From Paraniabella hibiscisoli (GTDB lineage Bacteria > Bacteroidota > Bacteroidia > Chitinophagales > Chitinophagaceae), in NCBI RefSeq assembly GCF_022512515.1, contig NZ_JAKWBK010000001.1:186001-250000 (forward strand): a stretch of 64,000 nucleotides of DNA, in the 5' to 3' direction. The notes under the pieces are model-generated. The model worked only from the letters and a program-made list of their open reading frames with translations, ran no database searches and was not told where the DNA came from. Both the position numbers and the translations under genes were made by a program. How positions within the stretch are numbered: the first letter of the stretch is position 1; each line of letters opens with the position of its first letter. Shown here piece by piece: positions 21,357 through 31,700 of this stretch.

Positions 21357-22006
21357 CTAGCGTATCTTATACGTATCTCCGGGCTTTGTACTCTCTACTT
21401 TTTGCTGGTTACCGCTGGCTGAAGTGTTGCATCCATTCTGACTAAAGAACCAGGCAGCCGCTATTAAGGCAGCAGCTAATATCACCCACATGATGGTAGT
21501 ACCTTTCCTTCTTTTTCATCAGGGAGCTGCAATTGCTCACGCATTTGAGCTGTAGTTGTTTGCTTATCCCCTACCACAGTTTGGTAGCTGGTATGCTCTC
21601 GGGTTACTTTTTTAGCAGCAACATCGGTAAAAGGAGAAATTTCCGTTAGAATGGGTTTAAACTGAACCTGATTATTCTTTTTCTCCAATGTTCCCAAAGA
21701 AGGCCAGTCAATCCTGTCTCCATTATTTAACCGGTTTTGCAGATCCGTTACGAAAAGCACCAAGCTATTCCTGGCCTGTTCTGCGGAAATCTTTTCTTTA
21801 TCGACCAGCCAGTTCACCAGTACAATATTATCTTTCAATTCAACATCTTCATCATAAGGCTCAAAACCAACTATCCAGGATGGCGAAGCTATTGTGGACG
21901 TAGCCGGATTAGCATTGGCTTCTTTGCTCTCCAATTCAAACCTGCCAATCGGGGGCAGCACTAGTCTTCTAAATTGAAACAGGTATTGTGCAAGAATATC
22001 AAACAT
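21357..22006 (-). CDS. HU-like domain protein with C-terminal membrane anchor
   Basis: About 217 residues. Start at 22006 chosen for MFDILAQYLFQFRRLVLPPIG, which matches the beginning of Bacteroidota proteins with a CCDC81/HU-like fold; the ORF is open another 29 codons upstream without support. Residues to about 130 hold the domain (LVLFVTDLQNRLNNGDRIDWPSLGTL resembles the HU repeat). After a break near 21510 the frame gives a membrane helix TTIMWVILAAALIAAWFF and a short tail ending DTYKIR. A DNA-binding-like domain tethered to the inner membrane is unusual; role unknown, perhaps nucleoid or cell-envelope organisation. Confidence 0.65.
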
Positions 22007-22171
22007 GGTATAACCTAATTTTAAACGAATATAGCAAATATGGCTATTAGCATTTACAGCGCAACTGTGACTGAACCATATTTCCTTATTCATCTTAGCC
22101 AGTACCGGTTCTACAGCCTCAGCTAATAATTATTTCATTAAGTTTGTTGCATATAAAATAAATAACCCGAT

Positions 22172-22582
22172 ATGAGATTGATGACTTCTAAATATGCAGA
22201 GCCTTCTGTTAGTATTGCGCTGCTATTGTTACGTGTAATTGCAGGCTCCTCGATGTTAATGAACCATGGGCTTAAGAAAATCAGCAATTTTAATGCTATA
22301 GTATCCAAAGGTTTTGCAGATCCTTTTCATATTGGAACCAAGGCCTCCCTTTCATTAACCATTTTCGCGGAAGTATTCTGTGCAGGCCTGCTAATTATTG
22401 GACTGTTAACCAGGTTAGCATCCTTACCGCTTATCGTCGCTATGGTTATTGCATTGTTTTTTGCACATGGCGGGCAGATCTTTGGAGAAGGAGAAAGTGC
22501 AGGCTTATTCCTTACCATGTACGTTGTTATATTTTTAATGGGCCCTGGCAAATTCAGCCTGGATAAAAAAATAGGTAAATAA
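22172..22582 (+). CDS. DoxX-family membrane protein
   Basis: 136 residues, intact, four membrane helices. Family signs: SIALLLLRVIAGSSMLMNHGLKKI near the start, EVFCAGLLIIGLLTRLAS and FFAHGGQIFGEGE. DoxX-family proteins are small quinone-linked or redox-associated inner-membrane proteins; the specific role is not defined. The next gene begins 2 bp later. Confidence 0.85.
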   Translation: MRLMTSKYAEPSVSIALLLLRVIAGSSMLMNHGLKKISNFNAIVSKGFADPFHIGTKASLSLTIFAEVFCAGLLIIGLLTRLASLPLIVAMVIALFFAHGGQIFGEGESAGLFLTMYVVIFLMGPGKFSLDKKIGK

Positions 22583-22584
22583 CT

Positions 22585-23010
22585 ATGTATGTTGCCGAAA
22601 CTAAAATAAGGGTTCGCTACGCAGAAACGGATCAGATGGGCGTTGTGTATCATGCTCACTATTTTCAATACTTTGAAGTTGCAAGAGCAGAATGCATCAG
22701 GCATCTGGGCTTTACTTACGCCGACATGGAAAAAACCGGCATTATCATGCCGGTAGTAGAAGTTAATTGTAAATACCTGAGACCTGCATTATACGATGAC
22801 CTGCTTACTATTAAAACCATATTGAAGCAACTGCCTGAAGATCATAAAATCTTATTTCACCAGGAAGTGTATAACGAAAAAAATGAGCTTTTAGCTACGG
22901 GCAATGTGTTACTGTTTTTCATGAACGCTGCTACACGGCAAAGGGATAAAATGCCGGACCTGCTCTACCAGAAAATCAAACCTTCTTTTGATGCAGCCGG
23001 AGCCCAATAA
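22585..23010 (+). CDS. Acyl-CoA thioesterase, YbgC/4HBT hotdog family
   Basis: 141 residues, intact. The N-terminal VRYAETDQMGVVYHAHYFQYFE contains the catalytic Asp and the hotdog-helix pattern of the 4-hydroxybenzoyl-CoA thioesterase/YbgC group. Hydrolyses short acyl-CoA esters in the cytoplasm; the natural substrate is not evident. It follows the DoxX gene by 2 bp and overlaps the next coding region by 20 bp. Confidence 0.88.
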   Translation: MYVAETKIRVRYAETDQMGVVYHAHYFQYFEVARAECIRHLGFTYADMEKTGIIMPVVEVNCKYLRPALYDDLLTIKTILKQLPEDHKILFHQEVYNEKNELLATGNVLLFFMNAATRQRDKMPDLLYQKIKPSFDAAGAQ

Positions 23011-23982
23011 TATAGGGGATACAGTTAACAGGGCTAACCCGATACCACCCAAGTTTCCTTTACCTGAACCGGCGAGCAATGGCTCCTGGGTTAGCGCGCT
23101 AAGAAGCCTGGTATTGTATATCGGATTGGGTTATCTGCTGCTTCGACGCTGGGATCTGCTGCTGGTTATTTTTGGCATACTCTTACTGCATGAAGCGGGT
23201 CATTTTATTGCCATGAAGTACTATCGCTACGCGGATGTACAGGTATTATTTCTTCCCTTTATTGGGGCTTTGGTAAAGGGCTCTAAAAACGAGATCAGTC
23301 AGCACCAGAGTATTTTTATTTTACTGGCGGGGCCATTGCCTGGTTTATTATTGGGAATAGCCGCCTACTTTTTTGATACGGCTCATAATGGGATAGCTAT
23401 TGGAGATATACCGCTGCAATTAATAGCCCAATCGCTTATTTGGGCAAACCTTTTAAACCTGCTTCCTGTTTATCCATTAGATGGAGGTCAGCTACTCAAT
23501 CGTGTGTATCTCGAAGAAGAAGGAATACTCAGCGACATTTACTTCTATTTATCAATGACACTGATTACTGCTACTGTGTGCTTCTTAAAATTTTACATCT
23601 TACTGGCAGTACCAGCCTTGCTGATTTATAAGTATATTAGAAGTAGAAGTATTACGAAACTGGACAAAGAGTTAGAACACGCCGGCATAGATGTTTATAC
23701 CAGCTACGAAGTGCTCTCTGATGAAGACTACTGGAAAATAAGAGCCGTTGTAATCCGGCAAACCCCGCTTTCCAAAATGCTCACCCGGGGCCACCTTACG
23801 AATACCATACCAATGAAAACAAGATAGCGAGCGAGGTGGACGCCGCACTATCACCAAGACTTTTGCTACTGGATGCTTCGAAGCGAACAAAAGTAGTGGT
23901 AGCATTACTTTGGGGCACAACAATTGCACTACCCTGGATTCTCCAAATCGACTTTTCGCTGATCCGGTATTTAGCCAGATAG
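22991..23982 (+). CDS. Site-2 protease family membrane metallopeptidase (M50)
   Basis: About 330 residues. ATG at 22991 is preferred; a TTG lies one codon earlier. Catalytic motif LLLHEAGHFIAM in a membrane helix and the second metal-site motif LLPVYPLDGGQLLNRV (an LDG motif) mark a site-2 protease, which cuts substrates within the inner membrane. Helices flank both motifs. The frame breaks near 23765 (C run); after repair the tail gives another membrane helix, VVVALLWGTTIALPWI, and ends at 23982. The start lies inside the thioesterase gene, so the two are likely translationally coupled. The substrate is unknown; no anti-sigma gene is adjacent. Confidence 0.85.
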
Positions 23983-24032
23983 TAGTATCTTACGGCCTTT
24001 AATTCACCCTGATTTTATTAAAACTACATTCA

Positions 24033-24410
24033 ATGAAAATACCCAATGGTCATCAGCCCTTAATGCCTTATCTGATCCTTAAAAATGCTGACGCTTTTAT
24101 TGAGTTTACAAAAACTGTCTTTGGAGCAAAAGAGATTTTTAAAAGCTATCGTGATAACGACAATCAAATCATCATGCATGCCGAAGTGCAAATAAATGGC
24201 TGTAATATTATGTTTGCAGACATGAACGAATTCTATGGAGTAGCCAATGCCAATTTGTTTATTTATGTGGAAGATGCAGACCAAACAGTTGAAATTGCCG
24301 TAGCCAACAGCGCTACTATTGTTAACGAGTTAGCCGACCAGGACTATGGACGCAGCGGCGGCATTGAAGATCCCTTTGGAAATGTTTGGTGGGTTACCAG
24401 TATGAAGTAA
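24033..24410 (+). CDS. VOC-family protein (glyoxalase / PhnB-like)
   Basis: 125 residues, intact. The pattern LMPYLILKNADAFIEFTKTVFGAKE at the start, HAEVQINGCNIMFADM in the middle and DPFGNVWWVTS at the end is that of PhnB-like members of the vicinal oxygen chelate superfamily. Reaction not assignable; such proteins may be isomerases, dioxygenases or resistance proteins. Confidence 0.8.
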   Translation: MKIPNGHQPLMPYLILKNADAFIEFTKTVFGAKEIFKSYRDNDNQIIMHAEVQINGCNIMFADMNEFYGVANANLFIYVEDADQTVEIAVANSATIVNELADQDYGRSGGIEDPFGNVWWVTSMK

Positions 24411-24415
24411 CTATT

Positions 24416-24823
24416 CTAACCGATAAATCTTTGCTTTGACTCTGGCGAAGGCAGCATGCAGGCATCTTTGCGGCCAAATAGCCTATGCCTGTTCCGGGCA
24501 ATCAGGTCATACACAAAGTCGCGGATAAAAATGGGTATTATGATAAAGCCATACAGCAACTGTACCGGCCCTGTTAATTCCTTTGCGACTTTTAATGCAG
24601 CTGTGGACCTTGTATAAATCCGATCACCATGTATGTACACAAAAGACTTCAGATGATCCTGGGGTAAGCCGCTTTTAACAAGCAGATCCTTACCGGCTTC
24701 CGATTGCAGGGACGCAAATCTAAACATCCCTTTCTCATCCCGCCGGATAACATATTGCACGGCGCCATTGCATAAATTACAAACGCCGTCAAACAAAATA
24801 ATATGATCGCCATTGGCTTTCAT
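24416..24823 (-). CDS. DCC-family thiol-disulfide oxidoreductase (DUF393)
   Basis: 135 residues, intact. ILFDGVCNLCNGAVQYVI contains the DGVCxLC signature of the DCC family, with two Cys as a putative redox centre, followed by FRFASLQSEAGKDLL. Thought to act as a cytosolic or membrane-associated thiol oxidoreductase. The upstream lipoprotein gene ends 1 bp before its start, so the pair is probably co-transcribed. Confidence 0.88.
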   Translation of the reverse strand: MKANGDHIILFDGVCNLCNGAVQYVIRRDEKGMFRFASLQSEAGKDLLVKSGLPQDHLKSFVYIHGDRIYTRSTAALKVAKELTGPVQLLYGFIIIPIFIRDFVYDLIARNRHRLFGRKDACMLPSPESKQRFIG

Positions 24824-24824
24824 A

Positions 24825-25243
24825 TTATTTAGATTGTTCTAAACTGATATAAGCCCGTTGTACCGGTTTTTCCAGGGTTTTGGTAGGATCTGGTGTAATA
24901 CTATCCAACCTGAATAAGTACTTTTGATCTTCTAAAGACAGTGCATAAGCCGAATTAAGCGACCTTCTTTCACAATCCACTCCGGTGCAAAGCTGTACAT
25001 TTCTTTCTGTTTTGCCATCAACCACCACATTTAAAACAGCAACCGCTTCGCCTGCTCTTATACACCGGGCATTCATAGGGCATCGACTTTCATTGATCTC
25101 CTTCAGTGTTATCACCACATTCTTATAGGTAGTTTTTTCATTTACCTGTAACGATATCGCATGTGGTGGCGTCGCTACCGATTTGGAACCCGAACAGGAA
25201 AACAAAAGTATACCCGAAATTAAAAAGAAAAAAGCTGTTTCAT
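24825..25243 (-). CDS. Small lipoprotein of unknown function
   Basis: About 139 residues. A long open frame runs upstream to 25280, but it has no sensible leader. The true start is the ATG at 25243: with one extra T in the run near 25220-25226 it reads MKQLFFFLISGILLFSC, a lipoprotein signal. The mature part has two Cys pairs (ESRCPMNARCIRAGEAV and LCTGVDCERR) that may form disulfides. No known enzymatic motif. Lies between an oxidoreductase gene and the DCC-family gene, on the same strand. Confidence 0.7.
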
Positions 25244-25254
25244 AATATACAAAG

Positions 25255-26557
25255 TTACACAATCGGCAACTTCCAGCCATTATGATATACAGGCTTTACC
25301 AGTTGATTAGCTTTTTCTATATTGAACTTATTTTTCGCCTCGTCCCAGTAAATTTTTTCGCCTACCCTTAGAGCCACATTACCAAAATGACTGGCTACAG
25401 CTACTTTTGCCCCTGCATCAAATGAGCAATTCAGATCCTGCATTTTACGGGATTTCACTACATCAATAAAATTGGCTGCATGCTTATCCAGGCCACTATC
25501 AACAGATTTGGCCCAGGGCAAGGCTTCCAGTTTATTATTTTTCAGCCTTTACCTCCCAGCCCTGCCTGTTTAATAACAGGGTACCGTTTTCCCCTATGAA
25601 AGCTATGCCATGCTGCATACCATACAATCCTACGCCGGTAGCCATGTTATGCTCCCAAGTCATTTGAAAATTGCCAAAATCGTACAAAGCAGTTTGAATA
25701 TCCGGAGTTTCCCTTGCATCAGCAGGGAAAACATATTTGCCGCCTGTTGCCATTACCGATTTTGGAGTACCTGCTTTCATGCCCATCAAAACCATGTCGA
25801 TCAGGTGTACGCCCCAGTCGGTCATTAATCCTCCGGCGTAATCCCAAAACCAGCGAAACTCGTAATGGAAACGATTCTTATTAAACTCATGCTTTTTAGC
25901 CGGTCCCAGCCACATACTGTAATTAACACCTGCCGGCACAGCTGAATCAGGTACAACAGGTAAAGGCTTTGAGCCACCACGATACATCCAGGCTTTGGTA
26001 GAAGAAACGCGACCCAATTTACCCGAATGCACAAAGGCAATGGCATCTTTAAAATGTTGCTGACTACGCTGCCATTGCGCAACCTGTACCACTTTATCGG
26101 AATGCTGCACTGCTTTACTCATTAATTGCGCTTCAAAAATTGAGTTAGCTACCGGCTTTTCACAAAACACGTCTTTACCCGCCGCACAGGCATCAATCAA
26201 TTGCAGGCAATGCCAGTGATCGGGAGTAGCTACCACTACAATATCTACATTTTTATCTGCAAGCAGCTTGCGATAATCTCCGTATAGTTTTGGCTTGATG
26301 CTTAATTTTTCCAGATCTGCTTTTCGCTGATTTAATATATTTTCATCTATATCGCAAAGCGCCACGCATTCTACTTCAGGCACTTTTAATAAAGCCGTAA
26401 GATTTTGCCACCCCTGGCCTTTACAACCAATCACCCCCAGGCCTATTTTATCATTAGCAGAAACGCCGGAGCGAATAGCTGCTAAAAGATCGGCTGATAG
26501 TAATGTACCTGCACTTAACGCCGCAGCAGTTTTCAAAAAATAACGTCGATTGTTCAT
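25255..26557 (-). CDS. Gfo/Idh/MocA-family oxidoreductase with Tat signal
   Basis: About 434 residues. The leader MNNRRYFLKTAAALSAGTLL has the twin-arginine pattern RRYFLK, so the folded protein is exported. Rossmann motif GLGVIGCKGQG, the family EKP motif (DVFCEKPVAN) and VVATPDHWHCLQLIDAC identify an NAD(P)-dependent dehydrogenase or glycosidase-like member of the Gfo/Idh/MocA family. The frame breaks near 25540-25545 (A/T run), after which the C-terminal domain continues to KPVYHNGWKLPIV. The substrate, usually a sugar or inositol-like compound, is unknown. Confidence 0.85.
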
Positions 26558-26734
26558 GTGGCAATATTAAAAATTGGATCTGTTTATTTAACCTTCTAAA
26601 AATATCTAAAATCAAGCAAAGCACTGCTATAAAAAATAGTACAACGTTTGAATAAGTCTGTAGGAGGTTTCAGATCTACTCAATGCCGCCTCGCAGGCAG
26701 AATCATCTACAATCATTGCTGCATACAAAAGACC

Positions 26735-26755
26735 CCGATTGCATTTTACAATCGG
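26735..26755 (-). terminator. Possible minus-strand terminator
   Basis: CCGATTG (26735-26741) pairs with CAATCGG (26749-26755). On the minus strand the stem is followed by GGTCTTTTG, a short T tract. No intact gene lies just upstream on that strand; it would close the possible remnant at 26757-26955. Confidence 0.45.
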
Positions 26756-27102
26756 AGTTGAATTGGTGTTTAACTATCTGAGCTTTTAAAAAAGGTATTT
26801 TGAAGTAGCGCATACTGGCTTCATAATTATTCAAATCAACACTTAGTTTAGCAGCCGCTACTACGCCACCAGGTACAATTACCTAACGATACTGCAGCAG
26901 CGTTGATAAATTAACGCTATTGGTATTATCGTGCGTAAACCGCCATAAACACACAGAAAAAACATCAATCGGAAATTAAATGTCCGAAGCACTGCCGAAA
27001 TGATAGCCATGGCTCACCAACTCAATATATAACCTGAAACATATTTTTGTAAATAGGTTTAGTAGATGCTGTAACATAAGATCTATTTTACCAAAAACAA
27101 AA

Positions 27103-27126
27103 AGCCCGGAGTTATGGCTCCGGGCT
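27103..27126 (-). terminator. Terminator of the 27172-27905 gene
   Basis: AGCCCGGAG (27103-27111) pairs with CTCCGGGCT (27118-27126), with TTTTTGTTTTTGG following on the minus strand. It lies 46 bp past the stop. Confidence 0.8.
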
Positions 27127-27171
27127 GATGCGCCTGATTATTTGTTATCTATTTTTACTTGACGATCTCTG

Positions 27172-27905
27172 CTAATTACTTTTCATCCGTCCCCATATTT
27201 CGTAAATCGGATCTCCTTTAGAACTTTTACCAGAATGTATCCAGTTACCGTCTTCAAGCTTACCATCAAAGGCTAAAGACATGCCTACCCGTGAACTATC
27301 CCTGGAAAAAAACTCAATCTGTTCCGTATACTTACCATCCTTAAAAGTATAAGTACCGCCCCGGTTCCGGAAAACTCACCTGTCTCAACGTTAATAGCAG
27401 CCCATTGAAAACGGGTGGCTGTTAATAGCTTCAACGTTCTCCTGGGCCTTAACGGGATATCTGAAATTTCTTCTCCCTGCTTCCTTTTAACAATGCGCCA
27501 GTTACCCGCTAAGTGCTTTTCACCTGTGTCCACACGTTTCCATTTTAGTTCAAAGCCTTCCAGGGTAGTGGTTAGTTCGTTACCGGATAATTTATATCCG
27601 TACTCCTGCATCTTACCCACTTCCAATTTATTCGCACTATTAAATTCAGTCTTGATCCTGATCTTACCGCCCTCAGTAGTAAAAGGTCCACCGGCCGTTA
27701 ATCCAAACTTCTTTTCTTTCAAATTGTATTGGGTAAACATACAGTAACCATCCTCGAAGAGCATCGCAAAATCCTGTCCGCCATAACTCAGACTCCACGC
27801 GCCCTCCAGCGAATCTGCCACGGGACCTAATGTCCTCTTAGTCATAGCCAGAAAGCCAACAGTGCATAACAGCAAAATTGCCGGCAACCATTTCCTGATA
27901 ACCAT
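27172..27905 (-). CDS. Exported lipocalin-like protein of unknown function
   Basis: About 245 residues. A hydrophobic N-terminus (KWLPAILLLCTVGFLAMTK) acts as signal or anchor. The body has two similar beta modules beginning LEGAWSLSYGGQDFAMLF and LAGNWRIVKRKQGEEI, the G-x-W start of lipocalin-like or DUF4488-type domains. Near 27360 the frame breaks (short G/C run); the reconstructed end runs IYEIWGRMKSN to a stop at 27172. Function unknown. Downstream terminator at 27103. Confidence 0.65.
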
Positions 27906-27929
27906 ATTATAATATTTAGAGGTTAAAAA

Positions 27930-28915
27930 TCATGACTTGAGAATCCCTTCAATTCCGTTCAACTCAATTTTATCAAAACTCGTATTATTTAAACATTTTA
28001 AAGAGTCCAGCAACTGTTCTGCACTACTGGCGCCAACCAAAACGGAAGTAACCCTTTTATCTTTTAGCAACCAGGCTAAGGCCATCTGGGCAAGACTCTG
28101 GCCTCTGTCACTGGCAATTTCGTTTAATTTTTTCAATTGATCAACGCGATCTTCTGTAATAGCATCTTTCTGTAAAAAACCATGTGATTTGGCTGCCCTT
28201 GAATTTCGGGGAATGCCTTTCAGATATTTATTGGTAAGCAAGCCTTGCGCAAGCGGCGAAAAGGGAATGCAACCTACTCCTTCTTTTCCTAAAAGATCCA
28301 GCAAGCCATCTTCCACCCAGCGTTCATACATCGAATACTTGGGCTGGTGTATCAGGCAAGGTGTACCCATCTTCTTCAACATATGAATGGCTTTTTTGCC
28401 TCAGGCGCTTTATAATTGGAAATCCCCACATACAAAGCCTTACCCTGTCTCACAATTAAATCAAGTGCAGACATGGTCTCCTCAAGCGGTGTATCTGGAT
28501 CGGGGCGGTGATGATAAAAAATGTCTACATAGTCCAGCTTCATTCGTTTCAGGCTTTGGTCCAGGCTGCTTACCAGGTACTTTTTACTACCCCAATCTCC
28601 ATAAGGGCCGTCCCACATAGTGTACCCGGCTTTCGATGAAATAATCAACTCATCACGGTGATCCTTAAAATCGGTATGCAGAATTTTACCAAAATTTGTC
28701 TCTGCGCTTCCCGGAGGTGGCCCATAGTTGTTGGCCAGATCAAAATGGGTGATGCCATTATCAAAAGCCGTATGCAATGTTTTACGGTATACCTTGGGAT
28801 CATCTACATCTCCAAAGTTGTGCCATAAACCTAATGATATTGCAGGCAATAAGATACCCGAATCGCCGCAGCGACGATACTGCATCTGGGTATACCGGTC
28901 AGACGAAAATTTCAT
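27930..28915 (-). CDS. Aldo/keto reductase, YghZ (L-glyceraldehyde 3-phosphate reductase) type
   Basis: About 329 residues, usual for this subgroup. Catalytic tetrad parts are visible: Asp and Tyr in HFDLANNYGPPPGSAE, Lys in LIISSKAGYTMW, His in DIFYHHRPDPDTP; the later NYKAPEAKKAIHM and SVLVGASSAEQL form the NADPH-binding end. The two halves (28376-28915 and 27930-28382) are joined by one base in a run near 28392-28397. YghZ-like enzymes reduce small aldehydes such as L-glyceraldehyde 3-phosphate or methylglyoxal with NADPH in the cytoplasm. The exact substrate here is not known. Confidence 0.87.
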
Positions 28916-28969
28916 TTTATGTTCTGTTTGTTTTATGAGATTGTATTATTTATAAAGATAAAAATAAGA

Positions 28970-30282
28970 TTAAAGCGCTGGCAATTTCCACCACTCTTCC
29001 TGGTTGCGTTTTCTCCGGATATCGGATACGGCTCCACTCAATATTGCTGAAATCATCACGGCAGGAGACGCCCAGTTCTTAGGCGGTATGCTCCTGGTAG
29101 CCAGCAAACCAAAACGCTCCCTGTACTTTTTGTTGGTAAGCACCCATCGCAGCAAACCATTTGCCATTTTAGGAGAAGGAGAAGAAAACATTTCCCGCTT
29201 AAGACGGTCTAGCGTAGACATAAACATTGGGTGTAAAGCATCATGCACCTCGCTATTATAGGACTCCATGGCCATATCCCAACTTTTCTTGCCTTCTTTC
29301 CAGTCAGTCAGTTGAGATGCCAGTATTTTAGCGCCTAATAAAGCATCGTAAATACCCTGTGCATCATAAGAATCTTTTTGATGATAGGCGTCGCCGGCCA
29401 GCGCCCAACCTTTACCGGAAGCCTGCCGGAAAAGGTTCCCCACATTTTTCATACCACTAAGCGCCGTCACCTGTCTGGCATTTTTCAATCGCCCCAACAC
29501 TCTCGGAAAGGATTGCAGGGTGCTATGATACCATTCATCGACACCTGCCGGTGCATCAAAATAATCGTGGCGGCACTGGGCTAATACTCCTGTAAGTCCT
29601 TTACTCGCAGGTATTACCACTGCACTAAAACCATTACATCCTGAATGTATCTGCACCCATTCTTTTTCCAATGCTTTGTAGGGTTCCACACCCTCCCAGT
29701 ACGCGTAATATACAGCGGTATTATATTGCGTCACTTCTTCAGTAACCACAGCATTAGCTTTTCTGGCAACAATACTGTGCCGGCCATCTGCACCAATTAC
29801 ACAATTTGCTGAAAAAGCTTGCGACTCACCTCCTTTAAACATCCCTATTACACCGTTTACCCTTCCTTCTTCGTTCTTCTGTAATTCCCTTACCGAAAAG
29901 TTCTCCAGTTGAGTAACATTGGAAAATCGATCCAGGTTTTTCCATAATGCTTCATCCAAAACCTGCCGGTCTATTCCATACAAAAAATGCCGGCCATATA
30001 CATCGGGTATCTCAACAAAAGTTCTGAAATACTCGCTCATTTCCAGCGCAACACCGGCAAAACGCGTATTATCCGGAGCATATATTGACTCTTCAATACC
30101 AATCTCATCCAGCAACTGCATACCACTGCTCAATAACAAGGGGCATGAAACTACCGAGCGGCCGGGCAGGGTATCCTTTTCTAATATCAACACCTCCAAT
30201 CCTGCAGCACCCAACCTTGCAGCCAGGGAAGCCCCGCTATACGACCACCTACGATAATAACATCATAAACTTTGGCATTCAT
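28970..30282 (-). CDS. FAD-dependent oxidoreductase / monooxygenase (PHBH-type fold)
   Basis: About 437 residues. The proper start is the ATG at 30282, MNAKVYDVIIVGGRIAGASLA, which restores the dinucleotide-binding GxGxxG-like loop once one G is added to the run near 30234-30237. Later motifs are VIGADGRHSIVARK (the DG motif) and KGWALAGDAYHQKDSYDAQGI (the GD motif), together typical of p-hydroxybenzoate hydroxylase-like FAD monooxygenases or geranylgeranyl-reductase-like enzymes. No membrane helix. The substrate cannot be told from the sequence; it is followed by dacB in the opposite reading direction context but on the same strand upstream. Confidence 0.82.
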
Positions 30283-30302
30283 AAGTTCTTTTTTAAGTAC
30301 TT

Positions 30303-31700
30303 TTATTTTAGCTGATCCAATACGGTATACATCTTCCTGATCAAAGAAAGCTGACTGCCATTATAATTATTAATGATCATTGAAAAAATGTACTCTTTAC
30401 CTGTTTTTGACTTTTGATAGCCTGTAAAACCCTTTACCCGGTTAATCGTTCCGCTTTTCATCTTCATATCATTATAAAGAGGTATGCCATCATAAAATTC
30501 GGGATACCAGGACTGCGCTTTCGCATACTTTAAAACGGTTACTTCTGCATGTGGGGTAATCCTGTTTTGAGGAGATAGACCAGATCCGTCATACAAGTGC
30601 ATCTCTTCAGGGTCTATGCCTTTCGATTTCCAATACTCCTGCACCGCTTCAACGCCTTTTTCAGTAGTTGCTTCGCCCTTCAGCTGAAGCGCTATCGTCC
30701 TGATCAGTGCTTCTCCATAAAGATTCACACTTTTTCTTAAGAACCAGTAAACAATTTTAGCCATCGTTGGAGAAGTATGTGTATAAAGCCAATCAACATT
30801 ATCATACCTCTTCCCGGTTAGCTGTATATCTTCCTTAACCACCGCGATCCCTTTCAGTTCATTGATGATCGTTTTAGCAAATTGCCTGGAAGGATCATAG
30901 ATTGAACCGGCTATCGCAAAATCATTTTTACCGGCAGGTATAGTACCCTTCAACACACTATACGTATTCCCCTTGGAAGGATAATACAAACTGGACTCAT
31001 CACCTGTTTCTTTGCCAGCTGCTCTTGCTTCCGACACAATTTTATAATTATATAGAAAAGGTTTGGTTCTTAAAACAGTTACCGGATCGCCCACATTAGC
31101 ACCCGACTTTACAATCAGGTCAAATTGATTTTCTCTCCAGTTCAGTCCCTGTGAACCTGCTCCATAGTACTGCCCGATATCTTCCCAGGTCCAGCGTGAA
31201 GGCAGGCCATCGTCATTGATCCAATCCTTGCTGCTAATAATAATCGATTCCAATTGCTTAATCCCTTTCGCCCTCACTGCACTTTTGATGGCAGCCAGCA
31301 CTACTTCTTCTTTCGTACTATCCCAACGCCAGCTCCCCAATGTAGGATCACCAGAGGCTTGTATATAAAGACTTTTGCCTTTGGCCGTGCTTACAATACC
31401 CAACTTTGTTTCGTACGTAAAATCTTTTCCTAAAACATCAAGGGCTGTTGCTGCGGTAATTATTTTTTCTGTAGAAGCCGGCGCCAGACCTGTATAGGCG
31501 TTTTGTTCAATTACCGGCTCCCCTGTTTGTCCATCAACAACATATAAACCTGCTATCGCAAATTTCAATTGCGGATCATTATTAAATTCATCCATCGCAG
31601 TCTTTAACGAGGGCGAACTTTGAGCTACAGCATTGAAATAAAGGAATGAACAAAATACTGTGTGGATTATCTTATTAAACATCGTTGTCATATTGGGCAA
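30303..31700 (-). CDS. dacB: D-alanyl-D-alanine carboxypeptidase/endopeptidase (PBP4 type, S13)
   Basis: 465 residues, intact, with a signal peptide ending FNAVAQ. Active-site motifs of S13 peptidases: SxxK in LAPASTEKIITAA (Ser76, Lys79), SxN in RKSVNLYGEALIR and KTG-like MKSGTINRVKGF. It trims or cleaves peptidoglycan peptides in the periplasm. An inserted domain between the first two motifs is as expected for PBP4. Preceded by a propeller-protein gene on the same strand that ends at 31701, so the two are directly abutting and likely co-transcribed. Confidence 0.92.
   Translation of the reverse strand: MPNMTTMFNKIIHTVFCSFLYFNAVAQSSPSLKTAMDEFNNDPQLKFAIAGLYVVDGQTGEPVIEQNAYTGLAPASTEKIITAATALDVLGKDFTYETKLGIVSTAKGKSLYIQASGDPTLGSWRWDSTKEEVVLAAIKSAVRAKGIKQLESIIISSKDWINDDGLPSRWTWEDIGQYYGAGSQGLNWRENQFDLIVKSGANVGDPVTVLRTKPFLYNYKIVSEARAAGKETGDESSLYYPSKGNTYSVLKGTIPAGKNDFAIAGSIYDPSRQFAKTIINELKGIAVVKEDIQLTGKRYDNVDWLYTHTSPTMAKIVYWFLRKSVNLYGEALIRTIALQLKGEATTEKGVEAVQEYWKSKGIDPEEMHLYDGSGLSPQNRITPHAEVTVLKYAKAQSWYPEFYDGIPLYNDMKMKSGTINRVKGFTGYQKSKTGKEYIFSMIINNYNGSQLSLIRKMYTVLDQLK

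Larger units (their letters stand above)
26558..27171. other. Gene-poor region, possible gene remnant on the minus strand
   Basis: 614 bp without an intact gene. Two minus-strand hairpins lie inside (26735-26755 and 27103-27126). Between them, one minus-strand frame from about 26955 to 26757 reads protein-like sequence (NTNSVNLSTLLQYR, one stop, then VVAAAKLSVDLNNYEA and MRYFKIPFLKAQIVKH) with no start codon and no recognisable family. This may be a decayed 3' end or chance. Confidence 0.3.

Noticed and set aside
22988..22990. TTG start for the site-2 protease gene
   Set aside because: An ATG follows in the next codon, so the TTG is not needed.
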